DNA of 12,710 bases, taken from positions 2,592 through 15,301 of the forward strand of contig DORQ01000208.1 in the NCBI GenBank assembly GCA_003514205.1, in the 5' to 3' direction. A program made the position numbers and the translations under genes. Below are positions 1-7,210 of the stretch, in pieces (the first letter of the stretch is position 1; each line of letters starts with the position of its first letter). Origin of the DNA: Acidimicrobiaceae bacterium. GTDB lineage: Bacteria > Actinomycetota > Acidimicrobiia > Acidimicrobiales > Microtrichaceae. A model generated the notes under the pieces. It did not search any database. It saw only the letters and a program-made list of their open reading frames with translations, and had not been told where the DNA came from.

Positions 1-212
1 TTGACCAACGTGGAAGCAAGCGCGTATTTGAACGCCGATCGATCATCCAACGGAATGTGACGAATCGCCTCCATTGCATCGAGGTTTTCCGTCAGGCTGA
101 CGGGAAGACCCGCCTCACGCAGCTCAACGATGAACCCGTTTAAGAGCGCGAGCATCGGCTCGCCCGAAACCGCAATCTCAGGAATCTCACTCGGCGCTTC
201 GGGATTCGTCAC
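1..212 (-). CDS. CoxE-like VWA-domain protein, N-terminal part (partial)
   Basis: Read on the minus strand from a GTG at 212-210, the frame stays open for 70 codons to the window edge. The N-terminus contains ELREAGLPVSLTENLDAMEA (about residues 30-49), followed by a DRSAFKYALASTLV segment. This matches the start of CoxE-like proteins with a C-terminal VWA domain, which are the usual partners of MoxR ATPases. The VWA domain itself lies outside the window. The start is 8 nt after the moxR stop, so the two are almost certainly co-transcribed. An in-frame ATG at 155-153 (residue 20) is an alternative start, because the conserved region begins just after it; no clear Shine-Dalgarno sequence decides between them. 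Family knowledge: MoxR/CoxE-type pairs act as chaperone-like units in metal insertion or complex maturation. The actual target here is unknown. Confidence 0.75.
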   Translation of the reverse strand, partial: MTNPEAPSEIPEIAVSGEPMLALLNGFIVELREAGLPVSLTENLDAMEAIRHIPLDDRSAFKYALASTLV

Positions 213-220
213 GATGCTGG

Positions 221-1129
221 CTACTTGTCCGCGAAGGGCCCGCCCTTGCGGAACGAGGACCCTTCATTCGCAAATTCCTTTGTCGCCTTCGCGATGTCTG
301 ACTGATACTTCAACAGCACGTTGGCGGTGCCCGTTGCCGTCTCGGCATCGATCTTCTCGACGCCTAACAGCATCAGTGTTCGAGCCCAATCCAGCGTCTC
401 AGAAACTGAGGGCGACTTCTTGAGTTCCATCTGACGAATTGACCGAACGATTCGAGCGACTTGATCTGCAAGCGTCTCGGTGATGTCAGGGACCTTGGTG
501 AGGACAATCTCCTTCTCGCGGTCCATATCCGGATAGTCGATGTGGAGGAAAAGACACCGGCGCTTGAGTGCCTCGCTCAGTTCCCGGGTGTTGTTTGACG
601 TCAGGAAGACCATGGGTATCTGGCGGGCCGTAATGGTGCCGAGCTCAGGAATCGATACCTGATAGTCCGACAGGATCTCCAAGAGCAGGGCCTCGGTCTC
701 CACCTCAACTCGATCGACCTCATCGATGAGCAGTACCACTGGATCTTCTGCGCGGATCGCTTCGAGCAACGGGCGGGTCAGCAGGAAGTCATCGCTGAAG
801 ATGTCCTCCTCAATCTCCTCCCAGGCTGCGCCCTCCTCAGCCTTAGTGGCTTGGATTCGCAGCAATTGCTTTTTGTAGTTCCACTCATAGAGCGCCTTGG
901 ACTCATCCAGGCCTTCGTAGCACTGCAGTCTGATGAGGCGAGCACCACAGATCTCGGCAACTGATTTGGCAAGCTGAGTCTTTCCGGTGCCCGCGGGACC
1001 CTCGACAAGAATCGGCTTTCCTAGCCGATCCGCGAGGTACACGATTCCGGCGATTGCATCATCGGATAGGTAGTCCACTCCCTGAAGGCGAGTGCGAACG
1101 TCATTGACGGTGTCGAAGCGATATGACAT
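221..1129 (-). CDS. MoxR-family AAA+ ATPase
   Basis: This 302-residue protein has the complete core of a MoxR-type AAA+ ATPase. Walker A is GPAGTGKT (44-51), Walker B is VVLLIDEVD (131-139), a sensor-1-like FLTSNN lies at 175-180, and EALKRRC (186-192) supplies the arginine-finger region. A C-terminal helical part contains SVSETLDWARTL, the sensor-2 region. No signal peptide or membrane segment is visible, so it is cytoplasmic. The length is normal for the family. MoxR proteins use ATP hydrolysis to remodel or activate partner complexes, typically with a VWA protein encoded just downstream, as here (gap 8 nt). The ATG at 1129-1127 lies 6 nt after a TAGTCT box on the same strand, suggesting a leaderless transcript and supporting this start. 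The gene is divergent from the dipeptidase/AAA+/VWA/murJ string, sharing its control region. The client is not evident from the sequence. Confidence 0.9.
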   Translation of the reverse strand: MSYRFDTVNDVRTRLQGVDYLSDDAIAGIVYLADRLGKPILVEGPAGTGKTQLAKSVAEICGARLIRLQCYEGLDESKALYEWNYKKQLLRIQATKAEEGAAWEEIEEDIFSDDFLLTRPLLEAIRAEDPVVLLIDEVDRVEVETEALLLEILSDYQVSIPELGTITARQIPMVFLTSNNTRELSEALKRRCLFLHIDYPDMDREKEIVLTKVPDITETLADQVARIVRSIRQMELKKSPSVSETLDWARTLMLLGVEKIDAETATGTANVLLKYQSDIAKATKEFANEGSSFRKGGPFADK

Positions 1130-1135
1130 CCGCCA

Positions 1136-1166
1136 AGACTAACGACCAACTTGACCAACCGGTCAA
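1136..1166 (-). promoter_or_regulatory. Candidate leaderless promoter of moxR
   Basis: On the minus strand, TTGACC (1166-1161) could serve as a -35 and TAGTCT (1141-1136) as a -10, separated by 19 nt, slightly longer than ideal. The -10 ends 6 nt before the moxR ATG at 1129, which places transcription start at or next to the A of the ATG, a common actinobacterial arrangement. The -35 arm coincides with one arm of the inverted repeat at 1151-1166, so a protein bound there would be expected to block or modulate this promoter. Assigned by inspection only. Confidence 0.4.
1151..1166. promoter_or_regulatory. Inverted repeat TTGACC-N4-GGTCAA, possible operator
   Basis: A perfect 6-bp inverted repeat with a 4-nt centre (AACC) sits in the divergent region between moxR and the dipeptidase gene. 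It is preceded by a second copy of GACCAAC (1144-1150 and 1153-1159, 9-nt period), so the motif family appears three times in about 23 bp. Dyads of this size are typical of dimeric repressor or activator sites. No regulator gene is in the window, so the binding protein is unknown. Confidence 0.4.
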
Positions 1167-1204
1167 TCGAGTTTCCCCACCGCCCTGGCTACGCTGGCTG
1201 CACC

Positions 1205-1999
1205 ATGTATCGCCACCTCTCCGCTGATCCCCATGATGTGTTGGACAAGGATTGGCAACCACCCTCCTCAATCCCGTTGCGATCATTGCGAGTGGCCGAC
1301 CCAGCAGCGGCTCAGATCACTGACGCTGGCGAACCGCTTGTTATCCTGAGCGGGATCACCTGCATTAATGCGTATGCCAACACCGGTTGGAGCGGCACAG
1401 ACTCAACCATGTGGATTCGCGAGACGGTGCTCAGCAAGCTCCTGCATGTGCAGGACCGACTCCCTGACCCGTTCAGCCTCGGGATCTTCGACGCATGGCG
1501 TTCCATGACGACCATCTCCGCGCTGTACCGGCACTTCTACGGTCCGGGTTCAACGCTGAAACCAGGATTCCTAGCGGATCCCAACCATCTCAGTATCGTT
1601 CCTCCCCATCAGACCGGTGCTGCTGTCGACCTCACACTATGCGTTTCGGGTACGCCACTCTCGCTGGGAACTTCCTTTGACGAGTTCACCCCACTGGCTG
1701 CGAGATCGGCATTTGAGGAACCAGGATCAGAGGTATTGGACGACCTCGGCGAATCGCGGTGCGCTCAGATCCGGGAACTTCGCCGACTACTCGACGATCA
1801 CATGTGTTCCGCCGGATTCGCTCCCAATGACCAGGAATGGTGGCACTTCTCATACGGCGACCAGGAGTGGGCCGTGCAATACCCAGAGGTGTCCTCGGTT
1901 GGTGAGTCGTCGACGCCTGACCAGCCAACAGCGATATTTGGGGGCACACAGCCAATTCCCTCCTCTGCACCACGCTCCAGCCCTAAGGTTGCACCGTGA
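1205..1999 (+). CDS. VanX-like D-alanyl-D-alanine dipeptidase (peptidase M15 family)
   Basis: The 264-residue product carries the zinc-peptidase signature of the M15/VanX group. DAWRS (96-100) corresponds to the substrate-contacting arginine region. HQTGAAVDLTL (135-145) supplies zinc ligands H135 and D142. EWWHF (211-215) supplies the catalytic glutamate E211 and the third ligand H214. Family members cleave the D-Ala-D-Ala dipeptide, a peptidoglycan building block. No signal peptide is seen, so cytoplasmic action is expected. The last 30 or so residues form a Ser/Pro-rich tail beyond the catalytic core. I chose ATG 1205; the frame extends upstream to a TTG at 1151, but that start would fall inside the inverted repeat and adds nothing resembling the family. 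A TACGCT box at 1190-1195 could be the -10 of a nearly leaderless transcript. The stop overlaps the next start (GTGA). The real substrate could be another D,D- or L,D-dipeptide. Confidence 0.85.
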   Translation: MYRHLSADPHDVLDKDWQPPSSIPLRSLRVADPAAAQITDAGEPLVILSGITCINAYANTGWSGTDSTMWIRETVLSKLLHVQDRLPDPFSLGIFDAWRSMTTISALYRHFYGPGSTLKPGFLADPNHLSIVPPHQTGAAVDLTLCVSGTPLSLGTSFDEFTPLAARSAFEEPGSEVLDDLGESRCAQIRELRRLLDDHMCSAGFAPNDQEWWHFSYGDQEWAVQYPEVSSVGESSTPDQPTAIFGGTQPIPSSAPRSSPKVAP

Positions 2000-3405
2000 T
2001 TGACGCAACGGTGCTTGGCCCTGTGGTTGACGCCTTCGTCACAGAAGTCACCGAGGCGCTCATCTGTGCAGCAGCGCCCGGGGCCAGAGCCGACCACCTT
2101 CGAACAGATGTCATCAACGAAGCGTTCAACCTTTCAGTGGCCTTCATTGATGTCGACGACCGACACACCGATAATGAGTGTTGGGCATTGACAGCCACCT
2201 TCGGGTCGCTCTTGCCGGAGACCAAACTCGCTGGTGCCACCCCCACGGTTCTCCGAGGATCCCAACTCATTGCCGGCAAGGCCTCATGGCTGAATACACC
2301 CTCGACGCTGTTCGAGATCCTTCTTGCGGCCGACCGCCGCGATCACAGTGACTCTGCAATGGCCTACTACCGCCGGGCAATGGACATCTGCCATGTCATT
2401 GCGTCACTCGATGAAGTAACGGCACAGGCTGAGCTCATCGCTCTTGGGAAGTTCCGATCAATGCTGCTGGATCTCATACGGCTCAACACGCACTCGATTC
2501 CGGTCCCCTCGATTGTCCCCGAATCAGCGACCGATGCGCCCGAGGAGCCAATCCCAGCGCCTGCACCTCGCCCCCTCGAAGAACTCCTCGCGGAGCTCGA
2601 CGCGCTCATCGGCCTCGCAGAGGTCAAAGCGGAGGTACGACTCGTCACTGATCTTCTGCGGGTGCAACAACTTCGCCGACAGCGCGACCTGCCCACCATG
2701 GCAACCGCGCTTCATTTGGTGTTCGTGGGTAATCCGGGAACCGGCAAAACCACTGTCGCTCGACTACTCGCGCAGATCTACCTGTCCGTTGGCGCGCTCG
2801 CCAAAGGACACCTCGTGGAGGTGGACCGTTCCACCATGGTCGCTGGCTATGTCGGCCAAACCGCTCCCTTGGTTGCCAAACAATTCGCTGCTGCCAAGGG
2901 CGGGATGCTGTTCATCGACGAGGCCTACACACTGGTTCGAGGCGGCGAGAACGACTTTGGACGCGAGGCAATCGATGCGATCGTCAAACTGATTGAAGAC
3001 CATCGCGACACGACGGTCGTTGTCGTTGCGGGCTACCCCGCCGAGATGGAGGCGTTCATCGGTGCAAACCCTGGCCTTCGATCTCGCTTCCCCAAGACCA
3101 TCAGTTTCCCTGACTACAGCACGCCTGAATTGGCGTCGATTTTCGAAGGGCTCTGCCGCAAGCAGCGCTATCAGCTCACTCCAGCCGCAGAGAAGCGGTT
3201 AAACGAGATCATTGATTCAGTGCCAAGAACCAAAGGTTTCGGCAACGGCCGATACGTGCGAAATCTCTTTGAAGCCACTATCGCCCGGCAGTCGACCCGG
3301 GTTATCCAGCTCACGGAACCAACTGACGAGCAGTTAATGACCTTCGAGGAGGCCGACCTGCCCGATGCCGCCTCAACGCCGAGCGAAGTACCCTCAACAC
3401 CATGA
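1996..3405 (+). CDS. CbbX/EccA-class AAA+ ATPase with TerB-like N-terminal domain
   Basis: The 469-residue protein has three parts. Residues 1-165 are helical, with two acidic patches, DVDDRHTDNE (52-61) and IASLDEVTAQAE (135-146), spaced like the two metal-binding motifs of TerB domains; this assignment is inference. A Pro/Glu-rich linker (166-192) follows. Residues 193-455 are a single AAA+ module of the CbbX/SpoVK/EccA kind: Walker A GNPGTGKT (245-252), pore-loop GYVGQT (284-289), Walker B MLFIDEA (304-310), sensor 1 VVVVAGY (341-347), arginine finger NPGLRSRF (358-365) and sensor 2 GNGRYVRN (417-424). Relatives form hexameric rings that thread or remodel protein ends, such as Rubisco by CbbX, or serve in type VII secretion (EccA). 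No RuBisCO or ESX genes are in the window, so the client is different. GTG 1996 overlaps the dipeptidase stop and the gene end overlaps the next start, implying coupled translation. Confidence 0.88.
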   Translation: MIDATVLGPVVDAFVTEVTEALICAAAPGARADHLRTDVINEAFNLSVAFIDVDDRHTDNECWALTATFGSLLPETKLAGATPTVLRGSQLIAGKASWLNTPSTLFEILLAADRRDHSDSAMAYYRRAMDICHVIASLDEVTAQAELIALGKFRSMLLDLIRLNTHSIPVPSIVPESATDAPEEPIPAPAPRPLEELLAELDALIGLAEVKAEVRLVTDLLRVQQLRRQRDLPTMATALHLVFVGNPGTGKTTVARLLAQIYLSVGALAKGHLVEVDRSTMVAGYVGQTAPLVAKQFAAAKGGMLFIDEAYTLVRGGENDFGREAIDAIVKLIEDHRDTTVVVVAGYPAEMEAFIGANPGLRSRFPKTISFPDYSTPELASIFEGLCRKQRYQLTPAAEKRLNEIIDSVPRTKGFGNGRYVRNLFEATIARQSTRVIQLTEPTDEQLMTFEEADLPDAASTPSEVPSTP

Positions 3406-4379
3406 AGCGGCTCGGAGCGGTAGTCCTTGCAGTCGGAATGATCGTGGCCGCTCTCGCATGGCGTTCACGCGGTTCAGGAGAGGCTCCCCGTGCTGGGATC
3501 GACGACCAGTCGGGACCGGTCGTTGTTGTGTGCGGTTCGGACAACTCCGCAGTGTGCGATTCGCTTCGCGACCGCCTTGACGCTTCAAGATTCACGGTCA
3601 GATCTGTGGCCCCGCTCGACACAGTGGCGGCCCTCAATTCACAAGAGGATCCCGACTGGTCGTACTGGGTCACTTCGGAGATCTGGGTCCAGTCGGCGAT
3701 ATCTCAACCAGGTTCAGCTGAACGGATCTCGGCGCAGTCCAGTGTCGAGCTTGGAAGCTCTCCGACCTCACTCGTGATGGCCAAGGAGCGCTCCGTTCCG
3801 CTTGCTGCGCATTGTGGCGGAGTGATTGATTGGGCGTGCATCTTCAACAACGCCGGCAAGAACTGGGCTGACCTCGGCGGCAACAGTGCGTGGGGCCAGC
3901 TCAAGCTTGGCGTAGGACCTTCGAGCACATCCGACGGACGACTTGCTCTAGCGGGATTCGCCCTTGCTGGACTGCCAGCCGGCGCAGATACCACCGATCT
4001 CTCCGTCGCCGATTCATTCCGGACGCAACTCAGCAATGCGTCATCGAGCAATAAGGCAGCGCCGGACCAACTTGGGCGGTTCCTCACTACCCCGGCATTC
4101 GCTTCAGTCATTCTCAGCAGCAAGGCGCAGTTTCGGGTCGCTGATGCCGCAAATAGCAGCAAGTTCGTTGTCAGTACCCCAGAACCCGCTCTTCTTGACC
4201 GGCTGATGGTGGTTCCAAGCGCGGGATCAGCCGCTGCTCCCCCGCCCTCTGCCGAGCTGTTGAAGGCTCTCTCCAGCGTGGCTGCAGATCAGGGCTGGGA
4301 ATCCGGATCAGCGACCGCTGCAGATCTCCCGAGCGCGGGGTTGCTCGATCAACTCGCACAACTGTGGAACACGAAATGA
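3402..4379 (+). CDS. Membrane-anchored or exported solute-binding-like protein (degenerate SBP)
   Basis: The 325-residue product begins MKRLGAVVLAVGMIVAALAW, a positively charged start with one hydrophobic segment (about 5-20) and no lipobox cysteine, so it is either anchored or cleaved by signal peptidase I (ALA site). The body shows alternating strand/helix character. Around residues 170-185 the segment WGQLKLGVGPSSTSDGRLAL parallels WGPFRLGKTNPNMSTSGL in the solute-binding domain of the protein two genes downstream, so I read it as a diverged paralogue of that extracellular domain. It lacks any VWA segment. Three cysteines near 112-125, 43 and 50 could form disulphides outside the cell. 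The ATG overlaps the previous stop (ATGA). No permease or ABC ATPase gene is nearby, so transport is unlikely; a sensor, scaffold or partner role is inferred. Exact function is unrecognised. Confidence 0.8.
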   Translation: MKRLGAVVLAVGMIVAALAWRSRGSGEAPRAGIDDQSGPVVVVCGSDNSAVCDSLRDRLDASRFTVRSVAPLDTVAALNSQEDPDWSYWVTSEIWVQSAISQPGSAERISAQSSVELGSSPTSLVMAKERSVPLAAHCGGVIDWACIFNNAGKNWADLGGNSAWGQLKLGVGPSSTSDGRLALAGFALAGLPAGADTTDLSVADSFRTQLSNASSSNKAAPDQLGRFLTTPAFASVILSSKAQFRVADAANSSKFVVSTPEPALLDRLMVVPSAGSAAAPPPSAELLKALSSVAADQGWESGSATAADLPSAGLLDQLAQLWNTK

Positions 4380-4386
4380 CTGCGAC

Positions 4387-4548
4387 ATGACGGCGCTGTG
4401 GGAACGGCACATTCAGGGCGACCCGAGGTTTGAGCCTTCGCAACCGTTCTGCCGAGAACACCATGACGTGCTGGCATGGAACCGGCTCGAAGCCAGCCTA
4501 CGATCTGAAGTGCGAACCACAATGAACAAGGTGCAGGTCAACCAATGA
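4387..4548 (+). CDS. 53-residue hypothetical small protein in the operon
   Basis: An ATG at 4387 opens a 53-codon frame that starts 7 nt after the preceding stop and ends in a TGA overlapping the next ATG by the ATGA arrangement seen at neighbouring junctions. The gap it fills (4380-4544) would otherwise be the only sizeable break in a string with 1-4 nt overlaps. The peptide begins MTALWERHIQGDPRF and contains FCREHHDVLAWNRLE (about 21-35), with a cysteine and paired histidines, then a charged helix-like end. There is no membrane segment or signal peptide, so it should be cytoplasmic. The Cys/His cluster could bind metal, but it is too short to call a zinc finger. No strong ribosome-binding site is visible, consistent with coupled re-initiation. 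I do not recognise the family. It could still be a chance frame, but the position argues against that. Confidence 0.6.
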   Translation: MTALWERHIQGDPRFEPSQPFCREHHDVLAWNRLEASLRSEVRTTMNKVQVNQ

Positions 4549-6422
4549 ACCCTGACAATCCAAGCAATCACAGACTCACGGGTCGGCCATCCAGTCGATC
4601 GCTTCGGGCGCTCGTGCTCCTCACCTGTGCCGGGCTGCTGATGGTCGCGTGCACCGGCACCACCGACAATGGCTCAGCTTCGGAAACGACGCTTTCTGAG
4701 GCCGAAAGCTCGGGGTGCGTTCAGGTCACCATTGCGGTCTCGTCCGAAAAGATCGAGCTCATCAGCGATCTCGCCAAGAAATTCAACAAGGAGAACCACC
4801 GCACCTCACAGGGCAACTGCATCTTCATTGAGCCCTCAAAGAAAGCCTCCGGGGCAGCAGCCTCCGCGCTGTCGGCCGGCTGGCGAGAGTCCGAGGATGG
4901 TCCGATTCCCACGATCTGGTCACCGGCCGCTTCCTCTTGGGGTGCCTTAGTCAATCTTCGTCTCGGCAAAGCGAACCAGAAACTCATCGTTCCGGAATCG
5001 TTTGACTCGCTCATGGCAACTCCGCTGGTGATCGCGATGCCAAAGCCAATGGCTCAAGCAATGGGCTATCCCGAGAAGCCAGTCGGATGGAACGACCTCC
5101 TGACGCTTGCCAGAGATCCGAACGGCTGGTCCACCTATGGGCACCCAGAATGGGGACCCTTCCGGCTCGGCAAGACAAACCCAAACATGTCAACCTCGGG
5201 GCTGTCAGCCACCATTGCCCAGACTTACGCCGCCGCAGGCAAACTCAGCGACCTCACCACTGAGGACCTCGCGAGCCAGGCAGTCAATGACTTCAACAAG
5301 GGCATTGAGTCTGCGGTCGTCCACTATGGCGACATCACGATGACCTTTCTCAACAACTGGTTCAGAGCAGACCGGCGAGGCACAGCCCTCACCTACGCCA
5401 GCGCTGTGGCGGTCGAGGAGAAGTCACTCATCGACTACAACAAAGGGAATCCAGACGGCATCACTGACCCAGGCGAGGTACCCAAGGCTCCAAAGGTGCC
5501 ACTGGTGGCCATCTATCCCTCAGAGGGCACCCTGTTGAGCGACAACCCGCTCTTCCTGCTCGATGCCGACTGGGTCGATGCAGAGCAGAAGGACGCGGCG
5601 GAGCAATTCATTGACTTCCTGCAGACACCGAAGAACCAACGACGAGTTCTCGCCTACGGGTTCCGCCCCGGAAACCCAGCAGTCAGTGTTGCGGATCCAA
5701 TCATCTCCGCCAACGGAGTCGATCCGGACCAGCCCCAAACTCTGCTCGATGTCCCCACCCCCGCAGTACTCGACGGTCTCCTCACGAGTTGGGCTGAGAA
5801 TCGGAAGAAGGCACGAGTGCTCCTCGTTTTGGATGTGTCTGGATCCATGGGAGAAGGGGTGGACAACAACGACGGAGACACCAAGCTAGACCTCGCAAAA
5901 CAAGCCACGATCGATGCACTAGAGAGCTTCAAGTCAGAGGACGAGGTGGGCCTGAGGATCTTCAGCACCGGACTTGGCCCAGACCAGAGCGCCGACTACC
6001 TCGATCTTCAGCCTCTACAGCCCATTGGGGCCTCAAGGGAAGCGCTCGCTCGCTCGATTGACGGCCTGTTCCCAACCAATGGGACTCCGCTCTATACCGT
6101 TGCTCAGGCGGCATTCGATGACATGATCGCGAGCTATGACCCAGCATCAATCAACGCAGTGATCTTGCTGACCGACGGTGCCAACGACGACAGCGATCAG
6201 AGCGACGACAATCGCCAACGCGACGAACTACTCGCATCGCTTCGGGCGAAGAGTTCTGGAGAGAACGCCACACCAATTCGGGTGTTCACGGTCGCCTACG
6301 GCGCCAATGCAACGACGGACGCTCTCCGGCAGATCGCAGAAGCGTCAAATGCTGCGTTCTACTCAGCATCTGATGCTGCGACCATCAAGACGGTGTTCGC
6401 CCAGGTGGTGAGCAACTTCTAA
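4545..6422 (+). CDS. Lipoprotein with solute-binding domain fused to a VWA domain
   Basis: The 625-residue product starts with a basic N-terminus, a hydrophobic stretch (21-35) and a lipobox-like LMVAC with the lipidation cysteine at 36. Residues about 58-405 form an extracellular solute-binding-type domain, with the characteristic GWNDLLTLARDP (181-192) and WGPFRLGKTNPNMSTSGL (203-220). Residues about 423-620 are a von Willebrand A domain with an intact MIDAS: DVSGS (430-434), T514 in TNGTPLYT, and D544 in LLTDGAND. The MIDAS predicts divalent-metal-dependent protein binding outside the membrane. Many actinobacteria have such SBP-VWA proteins, but their function is poorly defined. It starts at an ATG overlapping the stop of the 53-residue gene, and its TAA overlaps the following ATG by one base. 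A role as surface adaptor in an envelope complex with the paralogous SBP-like protein upstream is inferred. Confidence 0.88.
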   Translation: MNPDNPSNHRLTGRPSSRSLRALVLLTCAGLLMVACTGTTDNGSASETTLSEAESSGCVQVTIAVSSEKIELISDLAKKFNKENHRTSQGNCIFIEPSKKASGAAASALSAGWRESEDGPIPTIWSPAASSWGALVNLRLGKANQKLIVPESFDSLMATPLVIAMPKPMAQAMGYPEKPVGWNDLLTLARDPNGWSTYGHPEWGPFRLGKTNPNMSTSGLSATIAQTYAAAGKLSDLTTEDLASQAVNDFNKGIESAVVHYGDITMTFLNNWFRADRRGTALTYASAVAVEEKSLIDYNKGNPDGITDPGEVPKAPKVPLVAIYPSEGTLLSDNPLFLLDADWVDAEQKDAAEQFIDFLQTPKNQRRVLAYGFRPGNPAVSVADPIISANGVDPDQPQTLLDVPTPAVLDGLLTSWAENRKKARVLLVLDVSGSMGEGVDNNDGDTKLDLAKQATIDALESFKSEDEVGLRIFSTGLGPDQSADYLDLQPLQPIGASREALARSIDGLFPTNGTPLYTVAQAAFDDMIASYDPASINAVILLTDGANDDSDQSDDNRQRDELLASLRAKSSGENATPIRVFTVAYGANATTDALRQIAEASNAAFYSASDAATIKTVFAQVVSNF

Positions 6423-7210
6423 TGCCCCTCTCGCTCCGCGACCGATTCTTTACTCCCGCGGTGGCGAAGGCGATGATGTCGCCCTCAGCCATTCTTGCGA
6501 CCGGTGCCGGGGCAGCTGTGGGGATCTTGGTTGGCGGACCGCTCGGAGGAATTGCTGGAGGCATCGCAGCCTGGTCGGCGAGGGTTGGGTTGGCGATCCC
6601 GGGTTCGCCAACCACCGAGCGAATTGATCCGTTCACCATCGCTGAGCCATGGCGCCGATTCGTCCAAGATGCCCTCGGCGCTCAAGTTCAGTTCGCCGAA
6701 GCTGTTCGCCGTGCCCAGGAGGGCCCAATCCGCGAGCGACTCAGTTCCCTGTCGGGCCGGATCGACGAGTCAGTCAAAGAGGTCTGGGAAAACGCCCGCG
6801 CAGGACATGAGCTCGCCGACGCATCGAGGCGAATCGATGCACAGGGCGCCGTCCAAGAGTTCCATGAACTCGTCCAGTCAGGTGCGGTCACCGCTGATGG
6901 CCAACTCGGCCCCAACGCCAGCCGCTCAACGCCAGGAACTCTCGCGGCACTCCGAGCCCAACTCGAGACTGCCGACCGAATACGCAACACAGTTGCAACG
7001 ACCGCGGATCAGTTGCGACTGCTCAACGCCCGGCTCGACGAAGCTGTCACCCGATGCATCGAGCTTGGAGTTGGACGCTTCAGCCCCGACGAGTTCAACG
7101 ACCTCGAAGCAAATGTCGGCTCGATCACCGATGAGCTTGAGGCGCTCCGCTCCGCATTGGAGTCAACCAGCCAATCAGCATCATCACGCGGCTCCCAGAC
7201 CATTTCGTGA
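6422..7210 (+). CDS. Glycine-zipper membrane and coiled-coil protein of unknown function
   Basis: The 262-residue protein has a hydrophobic glycine-rich segment at about 22-52, including GILVGGPLGGIAGGIAAW (34-51), a glycine-zipper pattern typical of tightly packed membrane helices or hairpins. The rest is mostly polar and helical: 72-150 and 170-250 are rich in Glu, Arg, Leu and Ala with heptad-like spacing, broken by a Gly/Pro/Asn-rich turn near 158-172. A single cysteine (212) lies in the last helical part. There is no catalytic motif and no cleavable signal, so a membrane-attached cytoplasmic coiled coil is the likely layout. It starts by a TAATG overlap after the SBP-VWA gene and ends in a GTGA overlap with murJ, so it is translated together with both. 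I do not recognise the family. Its position suggests a structural link between the VWA lipoprotein and the flippase, but this is only context. Confidence 0.78.
   Translation: MPLSLRDRFFTPAVAKAMMSPSAILATGAGAAVGILVGGPLGGIAGGIAAWSARVGLAIPGSPTTERIDPFTIAEPWRRFVQDALGAQVQFAEAVRRAQEGPIRERLSSLSGRIDESVKEVWENARAGHELADASRRIDAQGAVQEFHELVQSGAVTADGQLGPNASRSTPGTLAALRAQLETADRIRNTVATTADQLRLLNARLDEAVTRCIELGVGRFSPDEFNDLEANVGSITDELEALRSALESTSQSASSRGSQTIS

Noticed and set aside
1151..1204. TTG at 1151 as the start of the dipeptidase
   Set aside because: It would begin inside the inverted repeat and adds 18 residues unlike the family; ATG 1205 is the better start.
2444..2992. 182-codon plus-strand frame inside the TerB-AAA+ gene
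   Set aside because: It is in a different frame fully within a gene with clear Walker and sensor motifs; its product is Ser/Arg-rich and motif-free, typical of a shadow frame.
3704..4162. 152-codon minus-strand frame antisense to the SBP-like gene
   Set aside because: No start context, no motif, and it lies inside a coupled plus-strand gene string.
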